DNA of 15,691 bases from positions 1 through 15,691 of the forward strand of contig JAQUQN010000017.1 in assembly GCA_028716065.1 (NCBI GenBank). Direction: 5' to 3'. Source of the stretch: Candidatus Omnitrophota bacterium. Lineage in GTDB: Bacteria > Omnitrophota > Gorgyraeia > 2-01-FULL-45-10. A program made the translations under genes and the position numbers. The notes below the pieces were generated by a model, which was given only the letters and a program-made list of their open reading frames with translations, had not been told where the DNA came from and did not search any database. This document shows, one piece after another, positions 1 to 12,000 of this stretch (positions are counted from its first letter, which is position 1; each line of letters opens with the position of its first letter).

Positions 1-3000
1 GGAGCTTCGGCCTTCTCGGGCAATATCGCCATGCCTGCCATGAGCGCGCCCAATGCCGCAGGGATGGCCGTCAGGATAGCGGCCGCTGCCTGCGTCCCTA
101 TCCTGCTTATTATCGCCGGCGCATACGGCGCAGCCCATATCAGCGTGGCCAAACCGGCTACCAGTAACAGCGTCCCGGTCAAGGTCGCGCCTCTTATAGA
201 TTTACGCTCTACATTCCTCTCTAAATCATAAATGGCAGAAGTAATCTTATCAAAATTAGTGTCCTTTAGCCCTATTCTGGAAATTTTAGGTATTTTCATC
301 ATATCGGCTGCCTCAACCACGTTCCTAAACCGCGCTATTATATGGCAGAAAGCGCTATCCTCTTCCCATGCAGTACCATAGACCTTTAACATGCACTGTT
401 CATAAATCGCATTGAATCTCTTGTCTGTGGCCTTGAGATCATGGAAATAACCGCTCAGGAATGGTATGAGCAATCTTGAAAGATCTCCTTTTATGGTCCA
501 ATATTCATCATCATATTTCATCCCTTTCGATCTTGTCTTTAAAAGATCATAGATTATCCTTGATACATCCAAGAAGCGTAATCCAGTACGGCGCTCCAGC
601 GAATCTTCGGGCAACCTCAGAGCGGTAAGATCAAGATCCCTTATTATTACTTCAAATCCATCGCCAGTCCTTCTTAAACCAATATTGTCCATATGCGGAA
701 AACCATGACAACATTCCATGTCGTGGTAATTCCTGAACGCCCTGCCTATCTTTTCATATAAATCTTTTTCTTTTTGTTCTCCAAGTTCGGTCGTCTCGCC
801 CGTAATCTTATTTTCAGCCATAAGCGACACATAACCTAATCCTTCCTTCTCATCTATCTTTAAAGATATCCTTATATCTTCTCCTGTCATTCCGGCAATA
901 ACGTAACCGACCTTACCGTCTCGTGACTTCAATGCAGCATATTCTCCTTTTCCTATGCCCAGATCCGTTTCCACGGGAGAGTTATATGCTTTTTCCATAA
1001 CCTCAAATTCTCTATCTGCATCTTCGGATGTCATTGTGCCGGCTATATAGTAAGGTTCGCCCTGCGGCTCCGAAAGCATATCGCCTTTTTCGTCTACATC
1101 TACTTTCATGTTCACATATCCGGCACCTTTGTAAGGCAGGACATTGCCATTGTCATCCGTTCTCGGCCTTATACCTTTTAACCTCAATATATCTATGGTT
1201 CTTTTACCTATCTTGATCGGTTTCTTCAGCGAAAGGTAGACGGTCCTGCCTTCATCTTCTTTTTCTCTGGCAGGTATTCTGATCTTGCCTTTTGACCGGG
1301 CAATGAGGGATTTCAAAACCGGTTCATCACTCGCGATTATTTTCTTTAAAAGTTCGAAATCCTCTCTATCCATCCGTTCAAGAAATTCTTTATCTATATT
1401 TAAATTTGAAGGATTTTTGCCTTTCACAGAAACCGTCTCTAGTGTTTTTGAAGGCTTAGAGACAACTGTCATCAGGACTGCCGCGAAGCTAACAGATGCT
1501 GTCGTCCAGTAGGTCTTGGCCGCATTCGCTCCGAAGAGATAATATATTACAGGCAACAGCGCCGCCGCTCCGACTGCGACGAGTATGAGAGGCAGCGTGC
1601 CTTTCGGGAACTGCATCGTCTTCGGCGCTTCCGGCTTGGCCTGCTTTGCGAGTTCTACATCGATGAGTCTGCGAAGTTCTGCGGGATTGTTTGCTAATAC
1701 TTTCAACTTGGATAAATCCATCGTATAAACAGTGTACTGTTCTATTGGTTTATCCTGAGAAGGGCTCCCAGGACCTAACCACGTTTTTAATTCACTTATT
1801 ATATTAATGGTGCTCAACAAAATTGAAACTGCCAATTTCGCGTCCTTCTTCGAGGAAATAACTGTAATACATCTATCAATATCCTCTTTTGTAAAATCAC
1901 CTACCACAGAAAACTGATCCGATGCCATAGAATATTTAGTATCTATATGAAGCTCCGGTTCTTTGGATCTTATTCCTTCTCTTAAATTCTCTTCAAAGAA
2001 GTTTCTTAATCTTAATAGTTTTTGTCTTGCCTTTTCTTCATGAATGAGTTTACGTAACTCGGTAGGATCATTAACCAATGCTTCTAATCTTGAGAAATCA
2101 TAGATGTCGACATCGCTATAATCATCTACCCCTATTGTTGTATTTCGGGTAACCCAATCATATGTACCTTCGTAGTGGCTACCTGTTTTTACAAGCTTTT
2201 TCGTAACGATAGTATATCGAGATATAATTTCATCTACTATCGGAATATCTTCTGGACTTCTGATTAATCTACACAATTTGGTAGCTATATTAATAGGTAC
2301 TGGCGTGTTTTTATATTTCAGCGACTTTGCAGCCCCCCTATATATGTTCGCTACTGCAAGTCTTCTTATATCCTCTAACTTGCATTGCGTTGCTTCAAAT
2401 AGATCATTTGCATTATCAGAATTCGCTTTGGCAAACATAGTTGTTCTATAAACCGATTTTTCAATTCTATTTTTAAAGAATGCGTCAAGTAGAGGAATTA
2501 TAGAAACCATACCGCCGAAGTCTGATTTGAATCCTTCGTGTAGATTTATCAATCTCTGCGCTCTAGGTGAGAGCTTATAGAATGCGGGATGACGATAGCC
2601 GTCAGATCTCGCAATATCTATTAAAGGTAGATCTTCTTCGCTGGGAAGGTCATCTTCCATGGAATCTTTATAATATTCCCTAAGGATATTGAACGTCGCC
2701 CTGCCGAGGAAGAAGTATCTCAGCGTAGCAAGCGTCAAAAACGCGCCCAGCGTTATGCCTATATACATTCCGACATTGGCCAATGTCGGATTCGATGTCC
2801 CTACACCCGCCAGTATGGCTACTGTATGCATCAAACCGCTTCCTATCAGCGATAATGTCGCCGCTTTGTACGCCGCCTTCGCTGTAAATGCGTGTTCTTT
2901 CCACGGCGCATCAGAAACGGGTTTTTTCCAGTTTTTCCATGCTGGTATTATAATGCGTGTAAAAGCAAGTGTCGCAAAAACAGCCATTACGGCAACAGAA

Positions 3001-6000
3001 ATCCAAAATATATGTTCTCCGGTAAGCAGAGGAGGTATTCCGGTACGGTTCATTACTTCCGTCATCCTCTCTGACAATATGAAATCCTGAACGTCATACC
3101 GGATACCGAGAGCCACCAAAAGCGTCATAACAACCATAAAACCGTAGTTCTTTAGAATTTGAATGGAGAGACGAGACTCTTCGAGCCTTTCCTCTATGGT
3201 AGGCGCTTCACCTTTTCCCGATGATATCTTTGTAATTGGAGTAAAAAATGTTTTTAAAAGATCTTTAATCTTATTTTCGCGATATTCTTTTGACCCGGGT
3301 AGTTGGTGAATATGTCTCTTCTTTACCTCGTCCCCAATTTTCACTGTTCTTGGCGTTCTCCACCAATATCCTATCCTTCCTCCGTTAACGGTCTCCTGCC
3401 ACGCTATCTGATTGCCAGAGAGATAAAGCATGTGATAGAAGTCTATAAAGAAATTTGGCATGGCCGCGCGGAATCTTATACTTCTCACGCTTTTTTCTTC
3501 TTCTGTAACGGCCGATTTTATATATTTTGTTCCAAGGAACATTATCACCATATAGAATACTGCTGTCATACCAGCAGAGAGCACGATCCAGGAAGCAAAG
3601 GCTGGGGGTAATGTGAATATTCCTATACCGGAGAGCGCTACGGAAACTAATATAGGCGTTTTCCATCCGGGCAGCGCATCCGATCTCATTACTAAAATAA
3701 AAGCGGAAATAAGAACGATGGCTGCTGTAATCATGGCCGGTAATGGCAATAGAGTATTAGCAAAAATAACGCTGATCCATGCGGCATTGAAAAGCGCCAT
3801 AAGAAGCGCATAGGGTTTCGGCGAAATAAGCCCCTGCACCTCTTTTAATTTGCCATTTATAAGGGGATGTTCTACTGCATCTTTTCTTCCCTCGATCTCA
3901 TTAAGTGATTCAGTAAGGGTCTTTTTATAATCTACAGTTTTTAATCTCGCAACCGCCTTCTCAAATTCTCCGAGTACATATGTATACTCGTCATTAAGAC
4001 GCTTCTTTTCTATTGACTTATCAGGAGAAGGGACCGTCGATACAAAAACGTTCTTCCGAGCGTCCAAATCTTTCTGTATGTCTTCAAAACCCAGACCTCC
4101 TTGGATTATTTTTTTCTTTAAAAATTCTGTCCCATCTTTTTTGGTAACATCTTTTATTTGCTTGATAGCGGTGTCATACAAATCAAGCACACCTTTTATA
4201 TCAGATGGAACAGCTGATTTTGCTTTATCGAATACTTTTTCAAAACCATCTATTCCTTTTATTTCGTTGTTAAGATTTTCGGCAATTTCATCGTATTCGC
4301 TTATGATCCTTTTTCTTCCGAGATAATCGTCAACACCTTTAAATATACCCCTCATCGTAAAGAAACGATGTATGAATATAGGAATAATAACGATAGCCGG
4401 GCCTATTCCCCACGCCCATCCCGCGGGCAGGAAATTGAGTATCTGCGGCACTATCGTCCCTATGCCTTCCTGGAAATTTAAAACGAGCGTTCCTACACCC
4501 GTTAAATTATTAAGCCATACGGCGTATGGACCGAGCGGCGAGACCAATATAAAGGCCCCTATTTTTGCTAATGGGATAAAATATATCCACCAGAATATAG
4601 TAAGAAACCTTGCTATGCGGAACATCAACGGATGGACGGCGCTACAAAGTGTCGGAACGAAGAAGACTATATAGCCCCATAATCCTTTTCTTTCCTTCAA
4701 TTCTCCCATATTACCTTCGGTAGCGACAAGTAGACCTATAATATACCCTTTTACCCAGCGCGACATCTGCTTCGGTCTGAATTTGAAGCTCAATTCCGAT
4801 TCGAAACCTGCCGGATCCTCAGGCGTTAAGCTGTAGAATGCGGCTACGTTGAAGCCATAATACCAGGAGACGAAACCGAGCATATAATCTTCCGCCACCT
4901 GGAATTCATCCCATGCGCCTATGGTAAGTAATTTATTTTTAATCCTGTGATGCTCCGATATAACCTTTATATCGGTTTCATCCAGCGCCAACTTATTTTT
5001 TATCACCTTGTCATTCCAGTCTATCTCCTCAACAGGTTCGGTGCAGAAATAGCCTGTCGTCCCTCCGAGCGGCTTGAACGTGTCTTGCGCGGCATGGAAA
5101 CCATCCCAACCGGCAGTATACCAGCTCGCGTATTCGCCGAACATATATGCGGCCACCTGCCCCTTGGACCTGTGAAGCGCATTATTGATTTTCGCGAGCC
5201 TTCCCTGTCCGTTTTTGGGTTCATTTATCCTCCTGAATTCTCCAATAACCAATCTTTTGATGAACTCGTCCTTTGATATCTCTCTCTTCAGATATGCCGT
5301 AGCATTCTTACCATAATCAGGCATATTGCAGAGAGTAATATACAGATTAATAAGGTCTCGCTTCTCCTTTTTCCCTTCTTTCGTTCCATCATCTATCGTG
5401 TTTATGTATTCCCATAGTTTACCCGTTGAGAATAATTTCTTATCCTTCTCGGTTATTTCGAATAATTTGCTTAATGCGTGATTCGTGAAATATCTGAGAT
5501 GACGCTTTAAGACGCTTCCGGATTTGAAATTAAACTGATAAATTATCGCATAATCTTCTTTCGTGAGATTACGAAGATACTCGGCCGTTATTCTTTCTAT
5601 GTTATTTACGGATTTCTCTAATACGATCTCAAGGCCATCCGTCTCTTCAACTTTGGTCCAATTATCGGATTTGCCCATTGCCGGAATAAAATACTTATCC
5701 TTCAACAAACGAGTCTTCGCTATGCCGTCCATCGTGCCTAATATAAACTGAAGCGGTTGATTCGGATTTGGTATATTTTCAGCGTCATATATGATACCTG
5801 ATATACCATCCGATTCATTTAATACCGCGGTATTTGCTCCTGGTTTTGTATATGCCTGCGCCGGCTCTTCCGGTTCGCGTATAAACAACCACCACAATAT
5901 ACGCACGATGACGTTCTTTTTCTTTATCCAGTCCGGCATCTCGGTCGCTTTTCTATTATCCTCTCTTATCGCCATACCTATAAATACTAGTTGAGGAGGG

Positions 6001-9000
6001 AACTTTCCCTCTTTCTGTTTTTTCCTTAGTTCGTCCTGGACCTTGACATCCCAATTTTCTCCCGCAAAGATTAATTTCAATTTGCTAAGCGGATATCTGA
6101 ATCTAAGTAGTGATTGTATAAGATTCATGACCGCATCTTCGCCACCAACCACCACTATCCAGGGAGTAAATTTAGGAAGGAGATCATACATCATAATAAT
6201 TCGTTTTTCAAGAAGTGAGGTATTCAGAAAATCTCTTAATTCAGTGGGTGTCACATCGATGGATTTCGGATCTTCCTGAATTTTCCACCAAGTAATATTA
6301 TCGTTAACTTTTTTCCCTTTCTCATTTAAGTATTTTTTCAGTTCATTGAATCCGGACCCTGACATCCTGCGTAAAATCTCCTCTTTTGAAAGTTTTGAAT
6401 ATGCCTTTTCAAGATCGGCCCTGCTCAAGTCGGTATATTCTGTGCCTGACGGCTCTCCACCCTTGCCGAAAAGTATCTCATATTGCGTCTTTTCGCTATC
6501 TGCCAGTTCACTACTCTTTATGGCCTCACTCTTCCAATCAACGCCATATTTACGTTTCAGGTCATTGGCTTTCTTTATAAGGATAAGATCATCCTTTGTA
6601 TATTTCCCGAATACAGTTTCGACAAATTTATTGAAAGAAATTTCTCTCTCTCTCAAAATCCTCTCATTTTCTTTTGTCTGTTCGTCTGTAAGCTTTGCTC
6701 CTTCATGCGGTTTTCCAATGAACAACTTATCATCTTCCGCAATTGCCTTGAATCTGCTCTTAGCCTTATGTATCACTAGGAGTGTAAATGCCGATCGCAA
6801 TAATTCTCCAAATAGCAATATTTTGACCAACAGGACCAATCCGCCTGCTCCAACTCCATAAATACTGATGACGCTCAATAATACCGCGGGTAATACGATC
6901 CCCGTGATATTACGGATATAATGATAAGTTGTAACGCTCTTTTGGTCAGGGTATAACTTCGCGTATTTACCAAGGAAATAGAATGCGAATTTGAACGCGA
7001 ATAATGCCAGGCTTCCAAGCATTGCCATGCCAAAGAAACCCTGGGCTATCAACAGCGGAATCCATTTCCCTACCTCCCAGTAATAGCCATGGGACACTCC
7101 CATTATCGACAGAACAAAGGCTGAAATCCAAACTGTGCTAATCGCGCCATAGATAACCTTATGGGTAAGCTTTGCTTTAATGGTTTTGCCCAGGAAATAA
7201 AGGCTGCCTATCCCGGATATAAGCATTCCGGTAAATCCCGCCAATCCATATAATACGCCATGTCCCTTGGCTATAAGTTTCCCTATCTCCACAATAGCAA
7301 ATGGCTGTTTAAACAATTCGTTATATCCCAACACGCCTCCGCCGGTCACAAGGCTGGCTAATTCTTTCATCCCCACAATGCTAAGGATTACCGCAAGATA
7401 AGAACCTGCCCCGAATATGAATAGCCATAAACCGACCCTTAAAAGCATTGCGATCTTATTTGGCAACTTTTCCAACTTAGTTAGGTGAAATGTATCCATA
7501 AAATTTCGAACCGTTGCGGTATCTCTAACGTTGACCATGCCTTCTCTCATATTATCCAGTGATTCTTGCAATGTCATCGTCGGTTTTGCGCTTTCAATCT
7601 TCCTGTTTAAAGCCGCCCTTATTTCAACTAAAAATCTGCGCACATCTATGGCTTTAAGATTCTCTCCTGTGTCAGTATTATAAATAAGGCGCTGATAGTC
7701 CCTGTAAATCTTTTTCATATCCTTGGCGGGATACATTAGCATCAATGACCTGGCTTCTCTGCCGGCTAAGAGCGTGAAAGCAAGAGAGGCGAGACCTACG
7801 GTAATAATCCCCGTGATGATAGTAACTGCTGTACTCAGCGTCCCAAGAACAGCGAGAGTTCCGATACCCGCCAGGGCCAGTGCTGTTATTCCCGTTGTCC
7901 AAAGTCCGTATTTTTTCAATGTTATCTTCGTCACCGCGATATCTGCGGGCTTCCTTGCAAGCATTGTATCTATCTCATCGATTGCTCCCTGCAACGTATC
8001 CTTGAACGGTTCGGATGGCGCAACCGCGCCACCTTCATATTTCTCTCCACCTGGCAACGCTCTGGACCGTTTGTATCTGGTAAGATCTTCTATAATATCC
8101 ATGAGAGGTTTATTATTTTTAGTTTTTAGCAATCTTTCACGTAAAGTGCTAAGTTGACTCATTTGTGCAGTTATAATCTTTTTAGGATTGGATATAACTT
8201 TGTAATAACTCTTCAAAAGGTTGGCCACATAAAGCCCGAGCGTTATGGAGGTGAGAGCAAAACTCGTGTAGTCCAGATATTGAGAAGGCAGGTAATATCC
8301 TACTATGCTTTGAATAGTGAGAAAGACTGTTCCTATGCCTACGGATGCAGACAGTTTTTTCCAATTCAACAGTCCAAATATCATGATGAGAGCAAAATAA
8401 GGATATAGGTGAATCATGCCGGCATAACCGCTGAATGAGAACGCTCCTAACCAGCTTATCCCCCAATATAACGCGCTCGTTATAATAACAAAAACAAGGC
8501 TACGTTTAACAACATTCAGGTTATATCTGGGGATAGCCGCTTGATCATAAAATTCCCACAATTCATTCGTTCTCATGGATGGCAGGAAAACGCCTTTTTC
8601 TTCTTCCTGTAATCCTTTCATCCTGAAATCCACGCCTATTTTGTCAACCCAATCATTGATAAGATCAGCGGCGTCTCCGATAGAGCCAAGTAATGCTTCG
8701 TCCGATAAAGGACCTGTGACCTCTTTTTTAGGCGGCGTAACCTCCTTTTTCTTTTCAGGGACTTCCGGGGTTGGACTCTTAACTAATTTCGACAAAGCAG
8801 CTTTAAAGTATTTTCCGAAGAATAGCCTCATAGATACTAAAAACAGTGTCAGAAGCGATAATAAACCTATTCCGATTATAGCCAAAGCGCGTATTATTAT
8901 CGATCTTTCAGCGAATGGCGCCTTCTCTTTCAATTCAAATCGCGTTTCGAGCATTATAACCTTAGCTGCGTTGAAATCAGAGGTCGAGCGACAACTTACT

Positions 9001-12000
9001 TCCACTCCTCGTACTGCATTCCCCTGCGCATCTTTGTGAACGACGTATCCTTCCTCATCTGTTTCACACTGCTCGTCTTGAATGCCGCCGTTTACATCGA
9101 CAAATGAGATAATAACTTTGATTCCTTTATATCGATAATTTTCAGGCAGGCGCCAATTTATACTATATACTATATTCCTAAGATCCTTTGGTTCAAATGC
9201 ACCGTTAGTTAAATCATAGTAGAGTACGCCTTCGACTATCGGCGTCTCTTCCATCCCAGCGCGTTTTTCTTTCGCTATTTTAAGCGGCGAAAGGGACTTG
9301 TCTAGTGAATCTTCCATATTAATCTTTACTAGCTGTCGAGTTGCAGCCTTCTCTGCCATAATATCTTTTTCACCCTCGACCCTTATTCTCTTAAACTCAA
9401 GATTATCCATGCTGGTATCGCTCGCTATTTCAAATTTAACAACTTTTGAAGAGTCAAACGGCGGTTTTGGCTCGACACTCGTAAGCTGGTAACGATAGTC
9501 GCTGGAGGCTGGTGCAAATCGCACGCGGTGCCATAACTTGTTCTTATCCGCTTCGGACAAACTATCAAACCTGGCGCTTCCCGTAACTTTAGCAGTTAAA
9601 GTGAGCCTATTCCCTCCTTCATCTACGCAGGTTATTCTTACCGGAACTTCATCCGCTATTTTCGACCTGACCAGCAAGACAAAATCCTTGCCGTCCATAT
9701 CGAATCCCTTACCATTTTCCAACGGTAATTCTATCGCATTGGCAGTAAGTTTTCCGTTCTGTGTCGTAACATTCTTGGGTTCGAACACTTTTTTCCTATC
9801 AGTGAAGAGCTCATACAAGTCATCCAAATCATCCTGTTCAATCATTGTAAGAAGGCCGCTTTCCACATATCTGATGTTATTATAATACTCCTCGGGCCTT
9901 CTTCTTTCTTCCACAAATTCCTTATAAGAAAGCCTGCGAAAAGCCGATAACCTGGCCTTGACAAATCCCGCCCATCTCTTTAAGGTTTGCGGTTCAATGT
10001 TACCCGCTTCCCTTCTGGCCTTTATTAGGTTATACATTTCGGACCAGATTTTATCGATTTCGATTATTTTAGATACGCTGAGACGTATGTCTTTATCTAT
10101 TAAACCCGCAAGGTTTCTATAAGTTGCTTCTTCAATGATGGCTAACATGCGGTCTTCTATCCTGTTTGCCTCTTTCTCTGAAAATACCACACCTAAGCAA
10201 CCTGAAATTTCCCATGCTCTTTTAATCAAAATCTCGCTGCCCTGTTTATATGGATCTGCTAGATTAAGAGTGCCTACGGGCACGCTTTCTCCCATTGCTT
10301 TAAAATCCACGGCTCCATCATACAATACAAAATCTCTCTGACTATTAAGAGTGCCATCGTCTTTAAGTGGAGCATATACGGTGGTGACTTTTATCTCTTT
10401 TGTAAAGGTTTCTTTAACCGGTTCTCTTAATATTATCAGGGCTCCGTTCTTAACATAACTACATTCTTTGCTTATCCTTCCATCTGGTTCTTCTATCTTA
10501 ACCAAACGACCCTTCGTATCATATGTAAAAGTTCTTCCGGTTTCGACCTCAAAAATATACATAGCTGATTTTGAATATCCAAACCTCTTTACAACCTTTC
10601 CGTTTTTATCCGATTCATACTGCGCATGGTCGGGATCCGCCAGCGGCGCGACGATGGTGTGGCCGGCCCTGTTCCTGGACCTGTTGTATTCGGTGTCCGC
10701 ATAAGTGGTAAGCAGGCTTCCGTCCTTTTCTACAACCTGCGCTATGGCCTCTTTACTGGTTTCCGAAACGACCTCGTTGGTCTTCATGTCCACTTTTATA
10801 TCGCCAAGCACTATCGCATCTATCACGAGCCGGCGGGAATCCTTGTCCACGTGAGCTATCTTTATCTCGCAATCTTTAGCTTCGCCATTTTCACCGATGG
10901 CATCGGACGGGATAAGATAGACTTTACCGCCTGCGGTGTCATATGCATAGGTAAAATTCTTCTTCGCACCTTCCGCCTTCACCGGTTTTATCTCACCGGT
11001 CTTCTCGTCTTCTTTTAATTCGAACGACCCTTGCCATTCCTCTATGACGCGCACCTCTCCTATCTTGGACCTGCGGCCGAGCCAGAACCTGCTGTCGTCA
11101 CCCGCGCGCTTTACATAAACCATGATACAGCCTTCCCGCGGGTCGTATTGGGCAAAATAATTCTCCAGCGTCTTGTAGCTGGCCCTGCTCGGAATGGGTA
11201 TATTTTCGGGGGATATGCCTTTTCTGACGAATGGCTTACCGTCGATAGTCTGGCACTTTTCCAACTGCACCAATACGTCTTTATACTCGTAACCGAAAAC
11301 GTCGCTTGAACCTATGAACCCTTTGTAGAATATGCCTTCCTTGAAGAATTCATCGGTCATCGGTATGCTATACACGAATCCCGTATCCTGGTCCTCTTTA
11401 TATACTTCGAGTTCCTTATAAGAGCTCCAATCGATGTCCAGGCCCTCGGTAAGGGTAAATGTTACCTTCTTGCTCAACTTTTGCTTGCCTTCCGGATCCC
11501 TCTCAAGGAGTATATATACGGTCTCACCCTTGTCATTCTTCTCGGGAAGCTCGAATATCAGTTTCCAATCCCACGTATAGAGGTACTTCTCCGTGCTAGT
11601 GACCGGCTTCTCGCCTTCTACCGTGTCGGTGACTTCCCAGTTCCATGCCTGTTTTATGTATTTGCTATACTGAATATTTTGTTTGTCTACGACCTTGCCT
11701 TCTCTGGTAGCTTTCTTCTCTACCTCTTTGCCGGAGACCGGGTCCGTGACTTTCTTGGTATACTTCTCTATATAGTAAGACGGCACCCATGCCTCCTCGA
11801 ACTGGTCCGGCGCCATCTTATTGCGCACATATTCTATGTTGAAATGCTCTATCCTGTCCGCCTCGGCTTCCGTGATGTCGTCATTTACGGGTTCCTTCTT
11901 GAAGATGGTCAATTTCTTGGCGCGGGTGGGCATCTCGCCTTTCACTATATTCCATCCGTCATAAACTATCTTCTCGACACTGAATAATTTCTGTTCCCTG

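Noticed and set aside
4095..4102. AAGGAGGT on the minus strand, a perfect ribosome-binding-site string
   Set aside because: No ATG or GTG start follows at suitable distance in the main frame; it simply encodes part of QGG in the coiled-coil insertion.
4105..4124. Run of T on the plus strand, possible terminator tail
   Set aside because: It is Lys codons of the minus-strand frame and no GC-rich hairpin stands in front of it.
6346..6861. Plus-strand open frame of 171 codons with Ser/Leu/Phe-rich, membrane-like sequence
   Set aside because: It is the complement of Lys/Glu/Arg-rich codons in the minus-strand linker; such complements always look Ser/Phe/Leu-rich. No ribosome site or family motif.
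7678..7902. Minus-strand short frame starting with ATG in another phase
   Set aside because: It overlaps a membrane hairpin and linker of the giant frame in a different phase and has low-complexity, Arg/Ser/His-rich sequence.
8182..8466. Second minus-strand short frame in another phase
   Set aside because: It overlaps four clear membrane helices of the giant frame; its own translation is Cys/His/Arg-rich noise.
8739..8750. AAAAAGGAGG on the minus strand, possible internal start signal
   Set aside because: It encodes the KKEV part of the Pro/Lys linker and no start codon lies at the right spacing.
11481..11987. Plus-strand open frame of 168 codons
   Set aside because: Antisense shadow of the beta-rich region; composition is a mirror of that region and no independent gene features are present.
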